Source: Dyella sp. 2HG41-7
GTDB lineage: Bacteria > Pseudomonadota > Gammaproteobacteria > Xanthomonadales > Rhodanobacteraceae
Reading direction: 5' to 3'
DNA length: 64,000 bases
Assembly (NCBI RefSeq): GCF_021390675.1
Contig: NZ_JAJEJV010000004.1
Span: forward strand, 62,001-126,000
A program made the position numbers and the translations under genes. Under the pieces are notes generated by a model, which saw nothing but the letters and a program-made list of their open reading frames with translations, was not told the origin of the DNA and did no database searches. This document shows, in pieces, positions 52,651 through 60,400 of the stretch (its first letter is position 1; each line of letters begins with the position of its first letter).

Positions 52651-54699
52651 TCAGTTCTGCGCGTTTTGATTGCCCGCCACGCTCGAATCGTTATCCCAAC
52701 CGCGATGGAAGTTGAACATGTCCATCAGGTCGCCGATCGCCGGTGCATTGACCGGTACATACGGGTTGTTGGGGAACGAAATCGGATTCGGCAGGTTGTC
52801 GCGGCTGCGATGGGAAATCGTTTCGTCCAGATCCCAGTTCGCTTCCACGAATTTGTCGAAAGAAACGTGGTCGCCATAGCTGTGCACTACGCGGCCGCCT
52901 TCGGAGTACTTGGACACCACCAACAGCGGAATACGCGTGCCATCGCCGAAGAAGTCGATCGGCTGCACGTAACCGGAGTCGTAGTAACCGCCGCCTTCAT
53001 CAAAGGTGATCATGATGGCGGTGTTGTTCCACAGCTTCGGATTGGCCTGCACCATCTGAATGATCTTCTGCGCGTAACCTTCGAACAGCTGCAGCTTCGA
53101 CGACGACGGATGGCCGTCCAGCAACCCGTCCGGCTTGGCGATAGCCACGGCCGGCAACGTGTCGTTCTGGATGTCGTTGTAAAGGTTGTTGAGGTCCTGG
53201 TTGTTCGCGCGCAGCGTCGGATTGGTCATGACCTGCGTGGAGTACAAGAACGGATCGCAGATGTTGCAGAACGTGCCGGCTTCACCGTCTTCCTTGCCGC
53301 CGTCGAAACCTTCGCCGTAATACTTCCAGCTCACCTTATGGCGCGTCAGCAAGAGCGCGAGGTTCTGTTGCTTGCTCGGCGGAATGGTGAACTGCTGAGC
53401 GCCCAGCGGCGCGGCCGTACCGTCGCCCAGGTAACCTGGGTTGTAGTTGTTGACCAGGTAGTACGCACCCTTTTTGCAATCCGTGCCATGGAAGGTGTGA
53501 TACGGCAAGCTCTTGAGGTACTTGCGCACCGCACCGACGCCCGGCTGCGAATCGTCCGCGCAATTCACGTACGAACCGCCGCTGTAGCCGTCTTGCACCC
53601 ACCAGTTGTTGGTGCCCGATTGCGAGTTCGGATTCTCGATCTGATTTTCCGGCGGCGTGGTCGGATCGCCGTTGGCGTCCGCGTAATAAATCAGATCGCC
53701 GAAGCCCAGCATGATGTGGTTGGCGCCCGTGCCGCCCATCACCGATTGATGGAAGTTGTCGCTGAGCGCGTACTGCTCGGCCAGTTGCTTGAAGTACGGC
53801 GCATCGCCGGCGGCCATGTTGAGGAACTGCATGGACGTGGAGCCTTCGCCGGTGCTTTCATCGGTGAAGTTGGCCGGCTGCGTCACGCCGTTGTTGCCGG
53901 CGCCCATGGTCACTTCCACCCACGGGAAAAGATCCGCGCGGCAACCGCTCGGATTCTGACGCGTGGCATGGTTCACGTTGCAATCGAGCTGCTGCCACAT
54001 CTGATAGAAACGATGCACGGGGCTATTGGCGTAATCGTTGTAGCTGATCGAAGCGTGCATATCGACCGGCGCATTCGGCAGCGTGGTCGGGAAGCGCGTG
54101 TCGAGCACATGATTCGGCAAGCCAGTGCCGCCTTCAGCGAGTTCCTGATAAGCCGCCGTGGGCAGACCCGGTTCGATCGCTTCCGCTTGCGCGGCCGAAG
54201 CGAGGTAGGGCTGCGTCGGCGCGCCGCCGGTGTTCATCGACGGAAGATTGGTGTACGCACTGGTGTGCGTGGGCGATACCGAGTAATCGCCAGTCTGGCT
54301 GGCTTGCCATTGCTGCGCTTTCGCAGCGTTCGGACCGGGCGTGCCGTCCGCTTTCACGATGCCTTCGGACAACAGGTTGTTGACCGTTTGGCCATGCGGC
54401 GGCGTGTACGTGGCAAAGACATGATCGAAGGTGCGGTTTTCACCGATCAGCAAGATGACGTGCTTGATCGGCGTACGCGTGCGGTTGCTGGCGTCCTGGC
54501 CGTTTTGCGGGTTGTACAGCGTCACCACGCCGCCGGGTTGACCGTTCACCGGCTTGGTCGCGGTGGTCGGTACGTTCGAGCGGAAGTGTGCATCGTCTTG
54601 CTGGTTGGCGGTCTGCGCGTTCGCCATACCGACAAGGCCGGTGACGAGAGCGCCGATGACAAAGGGTTTCAACCTGGTACGGCCATACTTCGTGGGCAT
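52651..54699 (-). CDS. Secreted phosphoesterase (phospholipase C / AcpA-type acid phosphatase family)
   Basis: 682 residues from the ATG at 54699 (CAGGAGACACC upstream); the in-frame extension to 54915 is not signal-like. The signal peptide ends near GMANA (residue 28). The family motif HVILLIGENRTFDHVFATY is at about 80-98, with the metal-binding Glu-Asn at 87-88. Further motifs are MGGTGANHIMLGFGDLIYY, AVAIAKPDGLLDGHPSS, NTAIMITFDEGGGYYDSG and RIPLLVVSKYSEGG with HSYGDHVSFDKFVEANW, the usual alkaline-phosphatase-superfamily metal ligands. The substrate could be phospholipid or a soluble phosphate ester. It is followed by a strong terminator. Confidence 0.88.
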   Translation of the reverse strand: MPTKYGRTRLKPFVIGALVTGLVGMANAQTANQQDDAHFRSNVPTTATKPVNGQPGGVVTLYNPQNGQDASNRTRTPIKHVILLIGENRTFDHVFATYTPPHGQTVNNLLSEGIVKADGTPGPNAAKAQQWQASQTGDYSVSPTHTSAYTNLPSMNTGGAPTQPYLASAAQAEAIEPGLPTAAYQELAEGGTGLPNHVLDTRFPTTLPNAPVDMHASISYNDYANSPVHRFYQMWQQLDCNVNHATRQNPSGCRADLFPWVEVTMGAGNNGVTQPANFTDESTGEGSTSMQFLNMAAGDAPYFKQLAEQYALSDNFHQSVMGGTGANHIMLGFGDLIYYADANGDPTTPPENQIENPNSQSGTNNWWVQDGYSGGSYVNCADDSQPGVGAVRKYLKSLPYHTFHGTDCKKGAYYLVNNYNPGYLGDGTAAPLGAQQFTIPPSKQQNLALLLTRHKVSWKYYGEGFDGGKEDGEAGTFCNICDPFLYSTQVMTNPTLRANNQDLNNLYNDIQNDTLPAVAIAKPDGLLDGHPSSSKLQLFEGYAQKIIQMVQANPKLWNNTAIMITFDEGGGYYDSGYVQPIDFFGDGTRIPLLVVSKYSEGGRVVHSYGDHVSFDKFVEANWDLDETISHRSRDNLPNPISFPNNPYVPVNAPAIGDLMDMFNFHRGWDNDSSVAGNQNAQN

Positions 54700-54924
54700 A
54701 ACTGGTGTCTCCTGCTGGCATGCTGCGAAAGCCTGCAATCGAGTAATCCCCCTGATTACGGTCTGCGTGTTTGCGTGCAGGCGCAGATCCCCCGCAGACC
54801 GCCGAAAAGTCTGCGCCGCGTAGATGACGCAACGTTGGCAACGACACGACATCGCGTCGCCCTGCGATGACAGTCGTGCGACAAATGTGACAACTTGCAC
54901 ACCGCCTTGACGCAACGTTTACGA

Positions 54925-56574
54925 TTACGCCGGCAACACCTCGAAGGGACGCATCATTTCGTTGTCCTCGTGCTCGAGGAAATGGCAATGCCATACATAG
55001 CGGCCGGGCTCGCCTTCGAAACGCATCGCGATGCGCGTGACCATGCCCGGATCGGCGCGCACCGTATCTTTCCATCCAAGTTCTTGCGGTTCGGGCGATT
55101 GCGCCGGACCGGTGAACACCAACTTGCGATGCGCATTCCATGCGAACAGATCGAACGGACGTCGATCGAGGATCTGAAAACGCACCAGATGCACGTGGAT
55201 GGGATGCGCATCGCCGGTGAGATTGACGAAGCTCCAGGTTTCGATGCTGTTCTGCTTCGGTTTTTCCGTGATCGGATCCGACCAGCGCTGACCGTTGAGC
55301 AACATCGTCATCGCGTTGCCGTTCGCATCATCGGTTTCATTGAGCGTAAGCACGCGGTTTTGCACGGCGCTCGCCGGATCGATGCGTGCGACGTCGCGCA
55401 GCTTCGCCGGCAACGCAGAGGTGTCGGGTCGCCCGTGCTCGCGTACGCGAAATTGCAGAATGCCTTCTGCCTGATGACGCAGTTGCAACGATTTGCCGGC
55501 GAAGCCAGAGAAATCGATCACCACATCGGCGCGCTCGGCGGGATACAGCTCGATGCGCGAGCGCTCGAAAGGTGCGGACAGCAGTCCTTGATCGCTGCCG
55601 ATCTGATGAAAGGACTGATCGTGCGACAGCGACAGATCGAAGAAGCGCGTATTGGCGACGTTGGCCAGACGGAAGCGATAACGCCGCGGTTCCACATCGA
55701 GATACGGAAAGATCTTGCCGTTGCACAGCACCAAGTTGCCGCTGCACTGCATGACCCACGGCGCGGAAGGATCGTCCGACACCGGGTAATAAAGCTGTCC
55801 ATCCTGCGCCACCATTCGATCGCACAGCATCAGCGGAATATCGCAGTCGCCCGACGGAAGATTGAGTGCTTGCTCTTCTTTGTCGTGAACGATGTAGGCG
55901 CCGAACAATCCCGCGTAGATATTCAGACGCGTGATGCCCATGGCGTGATCGTGGTACCACAACGTGGCGGCGTCCTGCGCGTTGGGATAGTGATAAAGCA
56001 CCGAACGGCCGGGCGTGTACCAGTCTTCCGGAAAACCATCCGCGTTCGCGGATACGCGCGCGCCGTGCACGTGCGTGATCGCGCGCACTTCGGGCTTGTC
56101 TTTCTCGGCGCCGTGAATGGCGTGATCGATCGGCAGAAAATGTTTCGACGGTAACGCGTTGACCCATTCGACCAACAACGGCTCGTCGCGTTGGCCGACG
56201 ATGGTCGGCCCGGGAAATTGACCGTCGTAACCCCATAGCGGCGTGGATGGGACGTCGCGATGCAGTTTTGTTTTGCACGCGCGCATGTCCATGCGGTAGT
56301 ACGGCAACGTGCGACCGGGATACGCAGGATGCGTGCGCTGCTCGGTTGCGCGCGCGATGGCAGGAATGGGTAACGGATCGACGAAGCGCGCCAGCGATGT
56401 CGGATTGATCAGCGGCACGTTCGGTGCGGCCAGTGTCGGCATGCTGGTTCGCATCGGCATGGTCATCGGCATGGTGGATGCGCGTGCGGCGCGCCACGGC
56501 CATAGATCCGTCAGTGCGTACGCGCCGACGCATGCGCCGGCGCCTCGCAAAAAATCACGTCGCGTGAAAGTCAT
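54925..56574 (-). CDS. Tat-exported multicopper oxidase (CotA/bilirubin-oxidase type)
   Basis: 549 residues from the ATG at 56574. The Tat signal TRRDFLRGAGACVGAYAL lies at the start; a Met-rich stretch TMPMTMPMRTSMPT follows at about 34-47. Three cupredoxin domains carry all copper ligands: HVHG and LWYHDHAMGITRLNIYAG in the first, HPIHVHLVRFQ in the last, and HCHFLEHEDNEMMRPFEV with the type-1 His-Cys-His and axial Met. It oxidises a phenolic, bilin or metal substrate while reducing O2 to water. CotA-like wording GYDGQFPGPTIVGQRDEPLL supports that branch over CueO. It lies 225 bp upstream of the phosphoesterase gene on the same strand. Confidence 0.93.
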   Translation of the reverse strand: MTFTRRDFLRGAGACVGAYALTDLWPWRAARASTMPMTMPMRTSMPTLAAPNVPLINPTSLARFVDPLPIPAIARATEQRTHPAYPGRTLPYYRMDMRACKTKLHRDVPSTPLWGYDGQFPGPTIVGQRDEPLLVEWVNALPSKHFLPIDHAIHGAEKDKPEVRAITHVHGARVSANADGFPEDWYTPGRSVLYHYPNAQDAATLWYHDHAMGITRLNIYAGLFGAYIVHDKEEQALNLPSGDCDIPLMLCDRMVAQDGQLYYPVSDDPSAPWVMQCSGNLVLCNGKIFPYLDVEPRRYRFRLANVANTRFFDLSLSHDQSFHQIGSDQGLLSAPFERSRIELYPAERADVVIDFSGFAGKSLQLRHQAEGILQFRVREHGRPDTSALPAKLRDVARIDPASAVQNRVLTLNETDDANGNAMTMLLNGQRWSDPITEKPKQNSIETWSFVNLTGDAHPIHVHLVRFQILDRRPFDLFAWNAHRKLVFTGPAQSPEPQELGWKDTVRADPGMVTRIAMRFEGEPGRYVWHCHFLEHEDNEMMRPFEVLPA

Positions 56575-56868
56575 ATTTGTTCCGCCCGGCTGCGGCGATG
56601 TACGGCGATGGAATCGTCGCGCCGACAAACCTGCCGAAGACCATGGATACCGAAGTCATCCATCAACCCTACGGACGCGGAATGACAGAATTGTGGCAGC
56701 ACGTTCTGGGCACATCGGCACAGCGACACAGCGCTGGCTAGGTCGTACCCCTGACACAGGTCACGCCATGGAAGCGGATCGGCGCATGTTAGGCTCTGAT
56801 CGACATAAATATCGCGCGGTGTCCTGCATGGTGGATGCCACTAACGCGGATCAAGACTAGGGGCTTTC

Positions 56869-57372
56869 ATGATCGAGACGGACGCCGACGCAAGCGGCGA
56901 TCTGCAGCGTTTTCACGTGCTGTGGGTGTTTGGCAGCATGACCGAAGCGTTGCGACGACAACTGGTGGCGTTCTGGATGCAGGAGGGCGCGCTCACCCAT
57001 GCGGACGAAGCATGGCGTCGTTCGTGGGAAGCCGCGTGCATTCTGCAGGAGCGCAGCACCGGCAACATCGCCGGCGTGTGCACCGTTGCGATTCGCATGG
57101 ACGACAACGAGCGCAGCTACGGCTATGTGCGAATTTTCATTCGCCCGAGCAATCGCCTGATCGGTCTGAACATGCGTCTTATGGAGCGCATGATCGAAGG
57201 ATTTATGTCGCTCGCCTACGAACCCGGCGCGCCGCAGCGTTTGATCGCCACCATCGAAAACCAAAAGCTTACGCGTCGCGGCGCGCAGCGTTGTCTGGCC
57301 AAGCTCGGCTTTGCGCACGTCGGCACCGCAGCCAACGGCGAACTGGTCATGCAACGCATGCTGACCGCGTAA
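56869..57372 (+). CDS. GNAT-like protein
   Basis: 167 residues with AGGGG about 9 nt before the ATG. The arrangement fits a GNAT fold: WMQEGALTHADEAWRRSWEA, GNIAGVCTVAIRMDDNERSY, GYVRIFIRPSNRLIGLNMRL, RLIATIENQKLTRRGAQRCL and AKLGFAHVG. The canonical RxxGxG acetyl-CoA loop is replaced by RLIGLNMRL, so enzyme activity is uncertain. It is divergent from the multicopper oxidase across a 294-bp region where no clear motif was seen. It ends with two hairpins, one spanning its stop codon (57361-57381). Confidence 0.65.
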   Translation: MIETDADASGDLQRFHVLWVFGSMTEALRRQLVAFWMQEGALTHADEAWRRSWEAACILQERSTGNIAGVCTVAIRMDDNERSYGYVRIFIRPSNRLIGLNMRLMERMIEGFMSLAYEPGAPQRLIATIENQKLTRRGAQRCLAKLGFAHVGTAANGELVMQRMLTA

Positions 57373-57400
57373 CGCGGTCAGCTGCTTCGACATCCCTGTG

Positions 57401-57424
57401 CCTCGACACATCCATGTGTCGAGG
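57401..57424. terminator. Hairpin between GNAT-like gene and glycine-rich autotransporter
   Basis: CCTCGACACA and TGTGTCGAGG form a perfect 10-bp stem with a TCCA loop between convergent genes ending at 57372 and 57443. A second palindrome CTGACCGCGTAACGCGGTCA covers the GNAT stop codon. Confidence 0.6.
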
Positions 57425-57442
57425 TACCACTAGCCCCTCTCC

Positions 57443-60400
57443 TTAGAACTTCTTCGTGAAGCCCACGCTCAACGCATTGTCGTTGAGATGGCTGGAGAAC
57501 TGTCCCTGGTAATCCAGGTAGAGGCTCCACGAGGCACCTGCTTGCGCGTTGATGCGCGCGCCGACCGTGGCGATGCCACGACCCACCGAATCGCCCGGTA
57601 GCATGAACACCGTGCCGTCCTGGCTGGTGGCCTGCACGGTCGGACCGTTGTTGTTGCGCGTATCGTAGCGATAACCCACGTTGAACTGCGGCACGTAGTT
57701 GATGCCTTGTGCCATGAACGCATGCGAGAACTGCACGCGCGCATACGGTTGCACGCTGGTGTAGCTCGTGTGCGTACCTTGCAGCGCGAATTCCGGCGCC
57801 AGCGGATTGCTGCTGGGAATGGATTCGCCGAACGCGCCCAGAGTTTCGTGCTGGTACAGCGCACCGATCTCCGGTGTCACCTGCCACTGCGCCGCGGTGA
57901 GTGGCCATGCCGCCTGCAGTGCGGCCGCGGTGGTGTCGCCGTCGGGGCTGGCCACGCCGTGGCCGACACCTGTCTCGCGATACACGCGGTAGCTGCTGTG
58001 CGTTTCGTCGATCATGCCGGACAACACCACCGGACCGACATTGGCATAGGCATACGCGCCGCCGTGAACGTCGTCGACCGTACCGTTGCCGCCGTTGCGG
58101 TTGTTGCCGTTGATGCGATCGAAACCCGCTTCGACACCCAGATGCGCCATATCGCTCACCGCGTGATCGAAACCGCCCTGCAAGCCAAACACCGTGCTGT
58201 TCAAACCGTTGCTGCCGGTGAGCGAATCGCTGCCGCCGCTGTATTGCACCCACAGGTCGCTGTTGCACGAAGCGCTAACCGTATTGGCGTGCGACGCGTT
58301 GGCGCCGTTGCATGCCGTCTCGTTGGAGCGCAACGTGGCGCCGAGCACGGTGGTAAGCGATTGCTGTCCGACCAGGCCCGTGGCGCGCATCAGGTTTGCG
58401 TACAAGCTGCCTTGCGCCGGCGTGACGACCGTCGGCTTCATCGCGAGATCGGCCTGTGTTGCGGTATAGATCACGCTGGTATTAAGCAATGCGGGAACTA
58501 CGGCACCTGTCGACGTCGTGGAAGCGAACTGCCCGCTGAGAGCCTTGGCTTGCACCAGGGTATAGGTGTGCTCGATGTAGGTGCCCGGCGCAAAGATCAG
58601 GTTTAGCTTTCCTGCAAGGCTGGCGTTGCCATTGACCACCAGCTCCGACGCCACCGTCGGTGTCACGTCGATCTGCAGCGTGCCGCCGGCGTTCTGCGTG
58701 TAGTTGCCGTTGACGGTCAACACGCCCACTGAGCCACCTGGCCACACCGTGCCATCGTTGATCACGTTGCCGTTGATGGTGCCATGGCCGCGCAAGGTAC
58801 CGCCGCTCTGCACATCGACTTCCGGGGTTGTCAGGCTGGCTGTCGGATTATTGGCATCGCCGATTTCGAGTGTGCCGCCGCTCACCGTTGCGGTGCCCGC
58901 AACCGTGTTCGTACCGTCCAGGATTTGCGTGCCGGTCCCTTGCATGGTGATCGAGCCCGCGATGACCGCGCCGTGGAACGAATTGCTGGCATTGTCGCCA
59001 AGCGTCAGCGATTTGCTTCCTGTGGTCAGCGTGCCGCCTGCACCCGTCAATTGCCCCAGCACTACGCCCGCATTGGTGACACCGGAAAGATCCAGCGTGC
59101 CTTGCTGGACTTCCCAATTCATGCCGGTCGGGAGCGTTCCGGTGAAGGTCCAATTACTGCTGCCGATCTTCTCGTAGGTAGCGAAACCATAGATCTGCGA
59201 CGTGCCGGTGTAGCTGGTCGGCATCGTCGTAACGAGCTGGGTAGCGTCGAACTTGCCGTTCGCGCTGCCGCCAAAAGCCAGCGTATCGCCGCCGCCGGTG
59301 GCGCCACTGGTGCTGACAACATTACCCACGAACGTTGCGCCCGATTCCAGGACCAGCACATTGCCGCCGCCGCTTAAATCCACGGCATCCGCTTGCACGC
59401 CGGTGGCGCTCATTCCACCCGCGATCGATCCCGCATTGTCGATCATCGATCCGCCCGTCGACACAACACCCACACCACCCGCGCCGCCGGTTCCATCCAT
59501 ACCCGCCGTGCCGCCACGGGAAATCGAGCCCTGCGCGCCAGCTGCGCCGCCATAACCGCCGGAGATCGTGCCGGTGTTGGTCAGCGCGAAATTCGATCCG
59601 CTGACGCCAACGCCACCTGCACCACCATTGCCGCCATTGCCCGCGGTGCCCGCCGTCGTATACGACGCGCCACCATTGCCGCCCGCACCGCCGTTGCCGC
59701 CAGTGATCGCGCCAGCATTAGTGACCGTGAAATAGGCGCCGCTGACACCCGCTCCGCCGTCAGCACCCTGACCGCCAGCGCTTGATACACCCGACGCGCC
59801 ACCTGCCCCGGAGGACGTACCCGGTGCGCCATAGTTGCCGTTGCCGCCCGCACCACCCGCGCCGCCGCGAATGAGGGTCTGAGCGGCGTTAGTGAGTACG
59901 AATTGCATACCCGTAACCCCGGCTCCGCCCGCGCCACCCGCGCCACCCGCGCCACCGTTACCGCCGGCGCCGCCGTTGCCGGTGCGGGACGAGCCGCCAT
60001 ATCCGCCGTATCCACCGCGGCCGCCCACGCCGCCGGCACCGCCGTAGAGCGCGCCGCTGTTGGTGATCGTCGCGTAGCTGGCAGCGATCGCGGCGGCGCC
60101 CGCGCCACCCGCACCGCCGGACGCCCCGTTGGCGCCGTTGCCTGCGGTACCGGAATACGTACTACCGCTTTGATTGGCGCTTCCCGCGGCGCCGCCGTAA
60201 CCGCCCCTACCGCCGGCAATCAAACCCGAATTGGTAAGGTTGATGTGGCTGCCTTGAACGCCATCGCCACCGGCGCCACCGGCGCCACCTGCGCCGCCCA
60301 TGCCGGAGGAACCTGCGCTAGCTTGGGTGCCATAACCGCCAGGACCACCCCAGCCGCCGTTACCACCGTGGCCACCGCCAGCACCCACGATGAGCTGGGT

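Noticed and set aside
52666-54870. 734-codon open frame on the plus strand opposite the phosphoesterase gene
   Set aside because: It mirrors the phosphoesterase gene, has a His/Arg/Val-biased composition typical of an antisense frame in GC-rich DNA, and shows no motifs or ribosome site.
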